The notes beneath the pieces were generated by a model, which was given only the letters and a program-made list of their open reading frames with translations, was not told the origin of the DNA and did not search any database. Position numbers and translations under genes: made by a program. Positions 10,030 to 19,383 of a stretch of DNA of 64,000 nucleotides are shown piece after piece (the stretch's first letter is position 1; each line of letters starts with the position of its first letter). The DNA comes from Rhodospirillaceae bacterium (lineage in GTDB: Bacteria > Pseudomonadota > Alphaproteobacteria > Rhodospirillales > Rhodospirillaceae): positions 62,001-126,000 of the forward strand of contig CANJSF010000002.1 of the NCBI GenBank assembly GCA_947476925.1, given 5' to 3'.

Positions 10030-11241
10030 TTAGAGTTTTTGGGCGGCGAATTCGGCCACAAGGTCGGCTAGTTTCTCGGCGACTTCGCGCTTTTTCATGG
10101 ACGGCCAATTTTGCACGCTGTTGGCAGTAATCACGTGCACGGTGTTGCTGTCGCTGCCAAACGTGCCCGTCCCCGGCGAAACATCGTTGGCGACAATCCA
10201 ATCGCAATTTTTGTCGGCGCGTTTTATTTTTGCCTTCTCAATCACATCGCCGGTCTCGGCGGCAAAGCCAATGACCAGGCCAGGGCGTTGCTTGCCCGGC
10301 TGGGCCAGCGTGGCCAAAATATCGGGGTTGGGCGCTAAGTTAATGCGCGGCGGTGCCGTGCTTTTCTTCAACTTGATTTTGCTGACATCAGCCACGTGCC
10401 AATCAGCCACGGCAGCTGCGCACACGGCAATGTCGCAGGGCAAGGCGGCGCGCACGGCTTTCAACATTTGCGCTGCTGTTTCTACCTTCACGATGTTGAT
10501 GCCGTCCGGGTCGGGCTCTTGAGTCGGCCCCGAGACCAGCGTGACTTGCGCGCCCATGTCGGCCAGCGCTGTGGCAATAGCGTGGCCTTGCTTGCCCGAT
10601 GACCGGTTGGCGATATAGCGCACCGGGTCAATGGGCTCGATGGTCGGACCGCTGGTGACCAGCACCCGAAAACGAGCCAGCGCTCCATCGCCGCGCTGCT
10701 TTTGGAAAAATCGACCCAACGCAGAAATGATATCCATCACTTCGGCCATGCGACCGTCGCCCACTTCGCCACACGCCAAGTCCCCAGCGCCTGGTCCCAC
10801 CACTGTCACGGAACGCTGTTTGATTAATTCCAAATTGGCTTGCACTGCGGGGTGCGTCCACATCATCACATTCATGCTGGGCGCAATGATCACCGGCTTG
10901 TCGGTCGCCAACAGCATCGTAGATGCCAAATCATCGGCAATCCCATGGGCCATTTTGGCCATCATGTCGGCCGTCGCGGGGGCCACTAAAATAACATCAG
11001 CCTCGCGCGACAGCCGAATATGGCCCATCTCGCTTTCGTCGGTCAGCGAAAATAAATCTTGATAAACGTGTTGGCCTGACAGCGCAGCTAACGAGAGTGG
11101 CGTGACAAATTGCGCACCGCCTTTGGTCAGCACACAACGCACGCTTGCTCCGCGCTCGCGCAACCGGCGGATCAGGTCGGGCACCTTCACAGCGGCAATG
11201 CCGCCCGCGACGATCAATAGAACACGTTTATTATGCAGCAC
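10030..11241 (-). CDS. coaBC: Bifunctional phosphopantothenoylcysteine decarboxylase / phosphopantothenate-cysteine ligase
   Basis: 403 residues. It makes 4'-phosphopantetheine from phosphopantothenate and cysteine in coenzyme A synthesis. The N-terminal flavin-dependent CoaC domain has GGIAAVK, the PSMNVMMW motif and the active-site Cys in CGEVGDGRM. The CoaB domain starts near residue 190 with VTSGPTIEPIDPVRYIANRSSG and has the SKIKLKKS lysine motif. Both activities look intact. It lies between ubiB and dut on the same strand. Confidence 0.96.
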   Translation of the reverse strand: MLHNKRVLLIVAGGIAAVKVPDLIRRLRERGASVRCVLTKGGAQFVTPLSLAALSGQHVYQDLFSLTDESEMGHIRLSREADVILVAPATADMMAKMAHGIADDLASTMLLATDKPVIIAPSMNVMMWTHPAVQANLELIKQRSVTVVGPGAGDLACGEVGDGRMAEVMDIISALGRFFQKQRGDGALARFRVLVTSGPTIEPIDPVRYIANRSSGKQGHAIATALADMGAQVTLVSGPTQEPDPDGINIVKVETAAQMLKAVRAALPCDIAVCAAAVADWHVADVSKIKLKKSTAPPRINLAPNPDILATLAQPGKQRPGLVIGFAAETGDVIEKAKIKRADKNCDWIVANDVSPGTGTFGSDSNTVHVITANSVQNWPSMKKREVAEKLADLVAEFAAQKL

Positions 11242-11297
11242 GAGATTTTCACCAAATCAAAATGACGGAGCAAGACTAGACCAAATTGGCGGGACGC

Positions 11298-12848
11298 TTA
11301 AGACCTTGCTTGAGCCAATAAGACAATCAACAACACTCCCGCCAAGGCCCAGGGCAGCCAGCGTGTCCAACCAGCAGCGCCGTTGCCACGTAAAGCTTGT
11401 GCCGTGTCGGGATGTAGCTTCAGGCCATGGGTTTGCAACTGGGCGGTGGCAGCATCTACACGGTCAATAATGCGCGGCACTTTTGCCAAGGTCGCCATGG
11501 CGCTTTGCGCCATCGTCATCACTTGCGCTTCGGGGCCGAGCTGCTCGCGCATCCAAACCTCAATCATCGGTTTGGCCAACTCCCACATATTCGTTTCGGG
11601 GGCCAAATTGCGACCCACACCCTCAATCACCAGCATGCTTTTTTGCAGCAGCAATAATTGAGGCTGTGTCTGCATTTCGAAGGTTTCGGTAATTTGGAAC
11701 AGCTGGCCTAACAATCGCGCGAGGGAAATCTCGGCAATCGGCTTGCCCAAAATAGGCTCCGCAATGGATCGACACGCTTGGGCAAAATCATCAACCGACT
11801 TGTGCGCGGGAACAAAGCCGGCATGGATATGTACCTCAGCGACCTTTTTATAGTCGCGTGTGAGAAATCCCAGCAGCATTTCACCCAAGGTGCGTTGGGT
11901 GGCGGGGTCAATGCGCCCCATGATCCCAAAGTCCATGACCACAATTGTGCCCTCAGGCGTCACGAATAAATTGCCCGGATGCAAGTCCGCATGAAAAAAG
12001 CCATGGCGGAACACCATTTTGAAAAACGCTTCAGCAGCAGTTTTGACGATGGCAATCGGATCAAGGCCCGCCGCTTGCACATTGATACGGTCATCAACGC
12101 GCAAGCCTGACACACGCTCGAGTGTCAGCACTCGTTCAGATGTGCGTTGCCAATCAACTGTGGGAACTTTGACCGTGACATCGCCTGCAAAATTTTCGGC
12201 CAATTCTTGCGCGGCGGCCGCTTCGAAGCGGAAATCCATCTCCATGCGGGTCGTGTTCTCAAACGTTGCGACCACATCACGCGGTTTTAGGCGCTGAAGT
12301 TTCGGCACGGCTTGCAAGGCAAGCTCTGCCAGCCAGTGCAGCAAAGCGATATCGCGCTTGAAGGCGGCCTTCACGCTTGGCCGCAACACTTTTACCGCGA
12401 CGTCTTCGCCCTCGGTTGTAACGGCAAAATGAACCTGCGCTATGGATGCAGCGGCAACGGGGGTTTCGTCGATACTCGAAAACAAAGCGGTCAGGGGCCT
12501 GCCGAAATCGGCTTCGATAATTGCGGCGGCTTCTTTAAACGCGAACGGCGGCAGGCGGTCTTGCAGTTCAGCTAAATCAGCCGCCACGTCATCGCCTAAC
12601 AAATCAGCGCGCGTCGACAGGGCTTGCCCAAACTTGATGAACGCCGGGCCCAGTGTCGCCAGCGCCAAGGCCAATCGCTGGCCGGGACGTAAACCTTTCA
12701 GATTGCTTGCCGGTCGCCAGATGACTTTGGCAATACGCGCAACAAAACGAGTGGCCGGGTGAATCTCGGCAAAAATCATCGCATCGTTTTGCGCCAACAC
12801 GCGGGCAATCGCCAGTAATCGTCCGATATGTCCGAGCGTCGTGAACAT
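11298..12848 (-). CDS. ubiB: UbiB ubiquinone biosynthesis kinase-like protein
   Basis: 516 residues from the ATG at 12848, eight bases after the ubiE stop; an upstream in-frame extension overlaps ubiE and is not conserved-looking. UbiB is an atypical protein-kinase-like ATPase that supports ubiquinone synthesis at the membrane. The KxGQ motif is in FIKFGQALSTRADLLG. The catalytic and metal loops are HADLHPGNLFV and VVMDFGIMG. The C-terminal 25 residues form a membrane helix (WALAGVLLIVLLAQA). Co-transcribed with ubiE. Confidence 0.95.
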   Translation of the reverse strand: MFTTLGHIGRLLAIARVLAQNDAMIFAEIHPATRFVARIAKVIWRPASNLKGLRPGQRLALALATLGPAFIKFGQALSTRADLLGDDVAADLAELQDRLPPFAFKEAAAIIEADFGRPLTALFSSIDETPVAAASIAQVHFAVTTEGEDVAVKVLRPSVKAAFKRDIALLHWLAELALQAVPKLQRLKPRDVVATFENTTRMEMDFRFEAAAAQELAENFAGDVTVKVPTVDWQRTSERVLTLERVSGLRVDDRINVQAAGLDPIAIVKTAAEAFFKMVFRHGFFHADLHPGNLFVTPEGTIVVMDFGIMGRIDPATQRTLGEMLLGFLTRDYKKVAEVHIHAGFVPAHKSVDDFAQACRSIAEPILGKPIAEISLARLLGQLFQITETFEMQTQPQLLLLQKSMLVIEGVGRNLAPETNMWELAKPMIEVWMREQLGPEAQVMTMAQSAMATLAKVPRIIDRVDAATAQLQTHGLKLHPDTAQALRGNGAAGWTRWLPWALAGVLLIVLLAQARS

Positions 12849-12856
12849 GCAGCGCC

Positions 12857-13627
12857 TTAAATCCGCCAGCCCGTGTGCAGCGCAGCGATTCCGCCGCTGA
12901 GGTTGCGATAGCTGACCTGGCCAAAACCTGCGGCCGTCATTTTGTCGCACAATGTTTTTTGGTCGGGGAACTTCCGAATGCTTTCGGCCAGGTATTGATA
13001 GGCTTCGCGGTCGCCGGCAATCATTTGGCCCAATACCGGCAAAACTGAAAAAGAATAGGCATCGTAAAGTTTATCAAACCCCGGAATCACAACGCGGCTG
13101 AATTCCAGGCATACATATTTGCCGCCGGGCTTCAGCACGCGACGCGCTTCACTCAGCGCGCGGTCAATGTGGGTGACATTGCGTAAGCCAAAAGCAATCG
13201 TGTAGGCATCAAAGCTGGCATCAGGGAACGGAAGCGCTTCGGCATCGCCGCAATTCCAGTTCACCGCATTGAGCAATCCCCGATCAATGGCGCGGTCGCG
13301 CCCGACGGCCAGCATCTCGGCATTAATGTCGCACACGGTGACAGGAATTTTAGGCCGCCCGCCAAGGCGTTCGACCAAGCGGAACGCAATATCGCCAGTG
13401 CCGCCCGCCACATCCAAAAAGGCCTGCCCAGGCCTCGGCGCCACAGTATCGATCAGAGTGGCTTTCCATAGGCGATGAACCCCTGCGCTCATCAAGTCGT
13501 TCATCAGGTCATAGGTCGGCGCCACCGAGTTAAAAACTTGGCGGACCAATCCTGACTTTTCGTGCTCGCTGACTTTACGAAAACCAAAGTCAGCCTCACC
13601 GTTTGATGGGGGTGCGTTATCGCTCAT
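12857..13627 (-). CDS. ubiE: Demethylmenaquinone / 2-methoxy-6-polyprenylbenzoquinol C-methyltransferase
   Basis: 256 residues from the ATG at 13627, which gives the usual UbiE length; a longer frame starting at 13684 has no ribosome site. It C-methylates the ubiquinone precursor. The signatures are NDLMSAGVHRLWK, the SAM loop LDVAGGTGDIAF and the family motif AFGLRNVTHIDRALSEARRVLKPGG (seen as FGLRNVTHID then RVLKPGGK). Divergent from mutM with about 127 bp between the starts; ubiB follows. Confidence 0.95.
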   Translation of the reverse strand: MSDNAPPSNGEADFGFRKVSEHEKSGLVRQVFNSVAPTYDLMNDLMSAGVHRLWKATLIDTVAPRPGQAFLDVAGGTGDIAFRLVERLGGRPKIPVTVCDINAEMLAVGRDRAIDRGLLNAVNWNCGDAEALPFPDASFDAYTIAFGLRNVTHIDRALSEARRVLKPGGKYVCLEFSRVVIPGFDKLYDAYSFSVLPVLGQMIAGDREAYQYLAESIRKFPDQKTLCDKMTAAGFGQVSYRNLSGGIAALHTGWRI

Positions 13628-13754
13628 GGGCCGCGCACCATAGTGCATCGCTGCTGGTCTGTCATGCGGGCCAGAGGCGGACAAGCCGCTCTAAATGCTC
13701 GACAATTTGCACGGCCTTGCGCATGGTCGGTTCGCACAAGTAACGAGACCAGCC

Positions 13755-14591
13755 ATGCCCGAGTTACCCGAGGTCGAAACCGTCTGCCGTGGCCTGTCGC
13801 ACCTGCTCGTCGGGCGTAAGCTGGTGCGTGTTGAGGTGCGGCGTAAAAATTTGCGCATTCCCTTCCCCATCAATTTTGCACAAAAGCTTCAGGGGCGGCG
13901 CATCGACAATATTTATCGCCGCGCCAAATACATCATCATCAACCTTGATGATGGCCAGGCCGTCATTGCGCATTTGGGCATGTCCGGGCGCATGACGACC
14001 GTCAACCCGGGCCAGCCAATCGACACGCATGACCACGTCATTTTTCAAGCCGATGACGGCACCGAAGTCCGGTTCAACGATCCGCGTCGATTCGGCCTCA
14101 TGACCCTCAGCCCCCAAGACGAACTCGACTCGCACAAGCTATTTAAAGACCAAGGGCCAGATCCGCTGGGCAACGCGTTTACACCGCATGTTTTGGCCGC
14201 AGCGCTGAAGGGCCGCACCAGCGCCATCAAGACCGCATTGCTCGATCAGCGAATCGTCGTCGGGCTTGGGAATATCTATGTGTGCGAAGCGCTGTTCCGC
14301 GCAGGCCTGTCACCAAAGCGCAAATCTGGCACCGTCAATCTGGCGCGCACACAAATTCTGGTACCTCACATCAGGGATGTTTTAGTCGAGGCCATTAAAG
14401 TTGGAGGTTCGTCGTTACGCGATCACATCCAACCCAACGGCGAGCTTGGCTACTTTCAACACAACTGGCGTGTTTACGGGCGCGAAGGCGAGATGTGCCG
14501 CAATGCCGCCGCTCATGGTGGCAAGGGAACGATCAAGCGCATCGTTCAGGCGGCGCGCTCGACTTTTTACTGCCCCGCTTGTCAAAAGTAG
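13755..14591 (+). CDS. mutM: Formamidopyrimidine-DNA glycosylase (Fpg/MutM), atypical zinc finger
   Basis: 278 residues from the ATG at 13755. It excises 8-oxoguanine and formamidopyrimidines and cuts the AP site. The processed N-terminus [13 protein letters not shown] supplies the catalytic Pro and Glu; the H2TH region includes [13 protein letters not shown]. The C-terminal finger is odd: Cys248, Cys273 and Cys276 are present, but the usual second Cys is missing and His254 sits nearby, giving C-x5-H-x18-C-x2-C. The final helix and FYCPACQK are intact, so activity is likely. Neighbours are ubiE (divergent) and an enoyl-CoA hydratase. Confidence 0.95.
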   Translation: MPELPEVETVCRGLSHLLVGRKLVRVEVRRKNLRIPFPINFAQKLQGRRIDNIYRRAKYIIINLDDGQAVIAHLGMSGRMTTVNPGQPIDTHDHVIFQADDGTEVRFNDPRRFGLMTLSPQDELDSHKLFKDQGPDPLGNAFTPHVLAAALKGRTSAIKTALLDQRIVVGLGNIYVCEALFRAGLSPKRKSGTVNLARTQILVPHIRDVLVEAIKVGGSSLRDHIQPNGELGYFQHNWRVYGREGEMCRNAAAHGGKGTIKRIVQAARSTFYCPACQK

Positions 14592-14697
14592 GTACCGGCT
14601 TTCAATCTATTGTGCATTTGACGTCCCCCAGCCTCTGGGTGTAGACCGCGCCGCCTTTTCAAAAAAGTATCTGCCAAGCCCACCAAGGAGCACCGCC

Positions 14698-15474
14698 ATG
14701 GCTTACGAAAACATTCTGGTCGAAACCCGCGGCCATGTTGGCGTTATCACGCTCAACCGTCCAAAGGCGCTAAATGCCTTGTCAAACGGATTGGTGACTG
14801 ACCTGGGTCATGCACTCGATGCTTTCGAAAATGATGCCGCCATTCGCGCCATTATTGTGACGGGCAGTGAGAAGGCTTTCGCCGCCGGGGCTGATATCAA
14901 AGAAATGGCATCTCAATCTTTTGTCGATGCTTATGTCGGCGACTTTATTACCAAGGGCTGGGAGCGCATCACGGTGTGCCGCAAGCCCATCATTGCCGCC
15001 GTTGCAGGCTACGCCCTGGGTGGGGGCTGTGAGCTGGCCATGATGTGCGACTTTATCATCGCCGCAGAGACGGCTCGCTTTGGCCAGCCGGAAATTACGC
15101 TTGGGATTATTCCCGGGGCGGGCGGCACACAGCGCCTGACGCGAGCGGTGGGCAAGGCCAAAGCTATGGATATGGTGTTGACGGCGCGCAATATGGATGC
15201 CGCCGAGGCCGAAAAATGCGGTTTGGTCAGCCGGGTTGTCCCTGCCGACAAGCTGATGGAAGAGGCCATGAAGGCCGCCGAGCGAATCGCATCCTTATCT
15301 CTGCCAGTGGTGATGATGGCTAAAGAATCGGTCAATCGTGCTTTTGAAACCACGCTGGCCGAGGGCGTGCGCTTTGAACGCCGGATGTTCCACGCCACTT
15401 TCGCGCTAGACGATCAAAAAGAGGGCATGGCCGCATTTGTCGAAAAGCGCCAACCGGCTTTCAAACACCGTTAA
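14698..15474 (+). CDS. Enoyl-CoA hydratase
   Basis: 258 residues from the ATG at 14698, with AAGGAG seven bases upstream. It hydrates trans-2-enoyl-CoA in beta-oxidation. Oxyanion-hole segments are [13 protein letters not shown] and [16 protein letters not shown]. Both catalytic glutamates fit the true hydratase pattern (GGGCELA and [19 protein letters not shown]), unlike the crotonase at 4373-5140. It lies between mutM and rpsT, its standard place in many Alphaproteobacteria. Confidence 0.94.
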   Translation: MAYENILVETRGHVGVITLNRPKALNALSNGLVTDLGHALDAFENDAAIRAIIVTGSEKAFAAGADIKEMASQSFVDAYVGDFITKGWERITVCRKPIIAAVAGYALGGGCELAMMCDFIIAAETARFGQPEITLGIIPGAGGTQRLTRAVGKAKAMDMVLTARNMDAAEAEKCGLVSRVVPADKLMEEAMKAAERIASLSLPVVMMAKESVNRAFETTLAEGVRFERRMFHATFALDDQKEGMAAFVEKRQPAFKHR

Positions 15475-15491
15475 GGGCCTTGGGGCTGCTG

Positions 15492-15520
15492 TTGACGAGC
15501 ATAGGCGGCTCTCTTATAAC
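15492..15520 (+). promoter_or_regulatory. Sigma-70-type promoter for rpsT
   Basis: TTGACG at 15492-15497, a 17-bp spacer and TATAAC at 15515-15520 match the housekeeping consensus at 5 of 6 bases each. Transcription would start near 15527, about 75 bases before the rpsT ATG. Inferred from the match only. Confidence 0.7.
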
Positions 15521-15600
15521 GCGCCCTCCTGTTTAAGGGGCGATTCGGCCATCGGTCGTCCGCGCCTTAAAAAACCCAATCTTTTCAAGAAGATCGATCC

Positions 15601-15870
15601 ATGGCTCAGCATAAGTCCGCCAAAAAGCGCATTCGTCGCAACGCCCGCCGGGCCGTGATCAACCATTCTCGCCTCAGTGCCATCCGGACGGCCGTGAAAA
15701 ATATCGAAGTTGCTTTGGCGGCTGGCGATAAAGCGGCCGCTCAAGCCGCGTTCAAAAAGGCCATGCCAGCCATGGCACGTGGCGCATCAAAAGGTGTGAT
15801 GCACAAGCGCACGGTGTCGCGCAAATTGTCGCGTCTGTCTAAGCGCGTCAAAGCCGTCGCCGCGAAATAA
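15601..15870 (+). CDS. rpsT: 30S ribosomal protein S20
   Basis: 89 residues, basic, beginning [17 protein letters not shown] after the Met and ending in [15 protein letters not shown], the normal S20 sequence and length. S20 binds 16S rRNA early in 30S assembly. It has its own promoter and is followed by a long non-coding region before dnaA, as in many Alphaproteobacteria. Confidence 0.97.
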   Translation: MAQHKSAKKRIRRNARRAVINHSRLSAIRTAVKNIEVALAAGDKAAAQAAFKKAMPAMARGASKGVMHKRTVSRKLSRLSKRVKAVAAK

Positions 15871-16630
15871 AACTTTTCGAAATTTGCACGGCGATATTTT
15901 TCAGCGCCGCCGCCGTCTCGGATAGCTTTCTTTCATCTCCTTTCCGATTCTCAAACTCTTTCAACTTCTAATTCTTTTCGATTCGAACGGATCCCGATTC
16001 GGTGCGCGCCGATTCGTGTGAACTCGATTCGGTTTAGATTTTTTTCGAGCCGCCGCCCTCGCCGCATTGCAATATGACTCTGCACGCAGGACGTGCTGTA
16101 AAAATGTGCGTACAACGTTCGAACTGCTTGAAGCGTTGCGGCTAAGCCACACAACACCATTTGCTTGAGAATCGCAGGCCTTTCTTCACGAGTCTCGTCA
16201 GTGATGTGCGCATTCTTGTTGTTGTGAATCAACAAGATGGCACAGCGCTTCTTAGTTGCTTCAAAAAAGCCGCCACTACTTTAGTGCTGCAAACTGTCAA
16301 GCGATCTTTGTTCTTGAGTGAGCATCTTCAGTCGCTACATTCCGCCGCATCGCAGTCACGACAACACATTAAATTTTTTTTGATGAAGCGGCTTGACTGT
16401 GATGGTGACTCATCGCCAGTGTGGCGACAGCAACACGAGAGACTACATAGAATTGAGTTCGATGTTTTTCGCGCTGTTTGTTTTTCGCGGTGTCGAATTT
16501 GGGGTCGGCGGACAAGACGAAAAGCAACGAGCGTAAGATTGATATCCGAGAAATCGGCGATGGTAATGACGGCAGATATTTTTAGATATTGCTGGCGCTG
16601 GTAACAAATTTGAGAGCAGGGGTAGTTCGG
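15871..16630. promoter_or_regulatory. Non-coding rpsT-dnaA region with clustered GANTC sites; possible dnaA control region or origin
   Basis: No convincing gene in about 760 bp. It contains ten GANTC words between 15946 and 16411 (five GATTC, the rest GAATC, GAGTC or GACTC), AT-rich runs near 16034-16046 and 16367-16382, and an inverted repeat (16215-16221 with 16230-16236) overlapping TGTGAATCA, a 7/9 match to a DnaA box. GANTC is the target of the CcrM methylase. It probably carries the dnaA promoter; an origin is possible, but no strong DnaA-box cluster is visible. Confidence 0.5.
15979..16031. repeat. Four phased direct repeats of CGATTCG
   Basis: CGATTCG occurs at 15979-15985, 15995-16001, 16010-16016 and 16025-16031, a spacing of 16, 15 and 15 bp. 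A related CGATTC lies at 15945-15950. The word is a near-palindrome containing the CcrM site GATTC. The regular spacing resembles an iteron or tandem operator array. Confidence 0.75.
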
Positions 16631-18037
16631 GTGACGCGAGGGGAATACGCAGCGGTCGACCACGGTGAGTGGGATCGCATCAAAACCCGCCTGAAAAAAG
16701 AATTCGGGGATTCCGTTTTTAAGAGCTGGGTGAAGCCCATCGTTCTGGACGGAATGAGGAATGGCGAGGTCGAGTTGGCGGTTCCCACGCGCTTTATGCG
16801 TGATTGGGTCATGACTCATTACGCCGACCGCATTCGGGCTCTGTGGGCCAATGAAAACCCGGCTGTTAAACGTATCAGCATCAAAGTAGCCACCGGCGTG
16901 GCCCCCAGTCCGTCTCCGGGCATTTCAGGCTTAAGCATGCCCCTCCGGGCCTCGACAGCTCAATTGCCCACACCGCCCACACCCCAGCGGGCCCCTGTGC
17001 CTTTTGGGTCAGAACTCTCGGCTTCGCTCGACCCTCGCTTTACGTTCGCCAATTTCGTGGTCGGCAAGCCCAACGAATTTGCCTACGCGGCCGCCAAGCG
17101 TGTGGCCGAAGCTGACGAGGTTAGCTTTAACCCGCTGTTCCTTTATGGCGGCGTGGGCTTGGGCAAAACCCATCTGATGCATGCAATTGCCTGGGAAATT
17201 CGCCAGCGCTCGCCGCAACGCCGCGTCATCTACATGTCGGCCGAGAAATTCATGTACAGCTTTGTGCGCGCTCTGCGTAACCAAGACACGGTGTCGTTCA
17301 AAGAACAATTCCGCGCCGTCGATGTGCTGATGATCGACGACGTTCAGTTCATTGCCGGCAAAGATGCTACCCAGGAAGAGTTTTTCCATACTTTCAAAGC
17401 CCTGGTTGATCAGGGTCGCCAAATTGTGTTGTCGGCTGATAAATCGCCTTCAAATCTTGAAGAAATTGGTGATAGCCTGCGCTCGCGCCTGTCATCGGGC
17501 CTTGTGGCAGATTTGCACCCGACCAATTTTGAACTTCGCCTGGGCATTCTTGATGCCAAAGCCGATAGCTTAGGCACCGAAGTGCCGGCCAAAGTGAAAG
17601 AATTCCTGGCCCATAAAATTGCCTCGAACGTTCGTGAGCTTGAAGGGGCGCTGACACGCCTCTGCGCGCATGCTCAGTTGGTCGGCAGTTCCATTACGCT
17701 GGAAACCGCTCAAGACCTGCTGCAGGATCTTCTGCGGGCCCATGATCGAAAACTGACCATGGAAGAGATTCAGCGTCGTGTGGCCGAGCACTTCAAGATT
17801 CGCCTATCCGATATGAGTTCAGCGCGCCGTGCGCGTGTTGTGGCCCGTCCTCGCCAAGTCGCGATGTATCTGGCCAAACAGCTAACCTCGCGTTCGTTGC
17901 CTGAAATTGGGCGGGCTTTTGGTGGGCGCGATCACACCACCGTCATGCACGCGGTCCGCAAGATTGAAGAGCTCTGCCGCGGGGATCAGGCGTTTGCCGA
18001 GGATGTCGAGCTTCTGACCCGGATGCTTGAAAATTAG
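16631..18037 (+). CDS. dnaA: Chromosomal replication initiator DnaA
   Basis: 468 residues from the GTG at 16631, preceded by AGGGG; a TTG 14 codons upstream is an alternative. DnaA binds DnaA boxes and melts the origin. Domain I starts near EWDRIKTRLKKEFG; a Pro-rich domain II linker spans about residues 90-125. The AAA+ domain has GGVGLGKTHL and VLMIDDVQF, and the DNA-binding domain has RPRQVAMYLAKQLT and FGGRDHTTVMHAV. All key motifs are intact. dnaN follows after a 155-bp gap in which I see no gene. Confidence 0.97.
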   Translation: MTRGEYAAVDHGEWDRIKTRLKKEFGDSVFKSWVKPIVLDGMRNGEVELAVPTRFMRDWVMTHYADRIRALWANENPAVKRISIKVATGVAPSPSPGISGLSMPLRASTAQLPTPPTPQRAPVPFGSELSASLDPRFTFANFVVGKPNEFAYAAAKRVAEADEVSFNPLFLYGGVGLGKTHLMHAIAWEIRQRSPQRRVIYMSAEKFMYSFVRALRNQDTVSFKEQFRAVDVLMIDDVQFIAGKDATQEEFFHTFKALVDQGRQIVLSADKSPSNLEEIGDSLRSRLSSGLVADLHPTNFELRLGILDAKADSLGTEVPAKVKEFLAHKIASNVRELEGALTRLCAHAQLVGSSITLETAQDLLQDLLRAHDRKLTMEEIQRRVAEHFKIRLSDMSSARRARVVARPRQVAMYLAKQLTSRSLPEIGRAFGGRDHTTVMHAVRKIEELCRGDQAFAEDVELLTRMLEN

Positions 18038-18192
18038 GGTTTCTACCCTGATTGCTGGGCGGTTTTTCTGGACGACAATCTCCGTGTTGCTATAGTCGCA
18101 AGTCCTGCCAAACTGCGGGTCTAGCCTCTCTTTCGGGGTTTGGGTCCGCGGCAAAGCGCCAGGGCCAACAAAAACACGAGATCACCTTTTCC

Positions 18193-19311
18193 ATGAAAAT
18201 CGTCATTGAACGCGCTGCGCTTTTGAAATCACTGGGCCACGTGCAAAGCGTGGTGGAGCGGCGCAATACCATTCCGATTCTCTCTAACGTGCGCATCGAC
18301 GCGGCCAAGGGCAACATGTCGCTGCATGCCACCGATATGGATATTGAGATTGCCGAATCTACGGCTGCTGATGTCGGCAAGGGGGGCGCGACGACCACGC
18401 CCGTGCTCACGCTTTATGAAATTGTGCGCAAGCTTCCCGATGGCGCCCAAGTCGAACTGACGACGTCTTCAGATGGCGGCCAGATAGCACTCGCCGCCGG
18501 TCGCTCGAAATTTACCCTGGCCTGTTTGCCCGTTGAAGATTTTCCCGCCATGTCGGGCGGTGACCTCAGTCACAGCTTCAAACTGGGTGCGGCCGATTTG
18601 CGGGGGCTGATTGATCGCACCAAGTTTGCGATTTCAACCGAGGAAACGCGTTATTACCTTAACGGCATCTATGTCCATGCGACCAAAAGCGATGGCGTGA
18701 ACGTATTGCGGGCCGTGGCGACTGATGGCCATCGCTTGGCGCGTGTTGAAGTGCCGTTGCCCGATGGCGCGGCGGGGATGCCCGGCGTCATCGTGCCACG
18801 CAAAACGGTGGGCGAACTGCGCAAGTTGATTGATGAGACAGACGCCGATATTGAGATTTCGTTGTCGGATGCCAAAATTCGCTTTGGGTTTGATAACGTT
18901 GTGCTGACGTCGAAATTGATTGACGGAACTTTCCCTGACTACGAGCGCGTCATTCCCTCGGGCAATGACAAGACGCTTGAAATCAATCGTAAAGACTTGG
19001 CCAATGCCGTTGATCGAGTGTCGGCCATCAGTTCGGAAAAATCGCGCTCGATCAAAATGGCTTGCGAGAAGGGGATGATTACCCTTTCGGCTTCCAGTCC
19101 TGAAGCGGGCAGCGCCACCGAAGAAGTTGAAGCGTCGTATGCCGCCGGTCAGCTCGAGATTGGATTTAACTCGCGCTACTTGCTCGATATTTTGCAACAA
19201 GTTGAAGGCGATGCGGCACGCTTTTCCATGTCGGACGCTGCCTCGCCCACCATTATTCGCGATGTCGCTGACGGTTCGGCAGTCTATGTTCTCATGCCGA
19301 TGCGGGTGTAA
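18193..19311 (+). CDS. dnaN: DNA polymerase III sliding clamp (beta subunit)
   Basis: 372 residues from the ATG at 18193, where the conserved MKIVIERAALLKSLGHVQ begins; the upstream in-frame extension is not clamp-like. It forms the ring that tethers polymerase III to DNA. Features include VERRNTIPILSNVRI, the central ATDGHRLARVEVPLP and the C-terminal YVLMPMRV, part of the hydrophobic cleft that binds clamp partners. Between dnaA and recF in the classic order. Confidence 0.97.
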   Translation: MKIVIERAALLKSLGHVQSVVERRNTIPILSNVRIDAAKGNMSLHATDMDIEIAESTAADVGKGGATTTPVLTLYEIVRKLPDGAQVELTTSSDGGQIALAAGRSKFTLACLPVEDFPAMSGGDLSHSFKLGAADLRGLIDRTKFAISTEETRYYLNGIYVHATKSDGVNVLRAVATDGHRLARVEVPLPDGAAGMPGVIVPRKTVGELRKLIDETDADIEISLSDAKIRFGFDNVVLTSKLIDGTFPDYERVIPSGNDKTLEINRKDLANAVDRVSAISSEKSRSIKMACEKGMITLSASSPEAGSATEEVEASYAAGQLEIGFNSRYLLDILQQVEGDAARFSMSDAASPTIIRDVADGSAVYVLMPMRV

Positions 19312-19334
19312 GAGCATTTCCCTAACAAGCGCGA

Positions 19335-19361
19335 ACCGATTGGCCCAAAAAATAAATCGGT
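19335..19361. repeat. Inverted repeat in the dnaN-recF gap
   Basis: ACCGATT (19335-19341) and AATCGGT (19355-19361) are perfect arms around a 13-base AT-rich loop. There is no following T-run in either direction, so this is not a clear terminator. It could be an RNA processing or attenuation hairpin between dnaN and recF. Confidence 0.5.
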
Positions 19362-19383
19362 CCAAAATGCGACCGTTAAAAAA

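Noticed and set aside
15871-16630. Firm call of the replication origin
   Set aside because: Only one weak DnaA-box match (7/9) is visible; in this class the origin is often elsewhere, so only a possible control region is reported.
18038-18070. AGGGT/ACCCT hairpin after dnaA as a terminator
   Set aside because: Stem of five base pairs and no T-run directly after it.
18634-19365. 243-codon minus-strand frame opposite dnaN
   Set aside because: Shadow of dnaN with no ribosome site and no recognisable domain.
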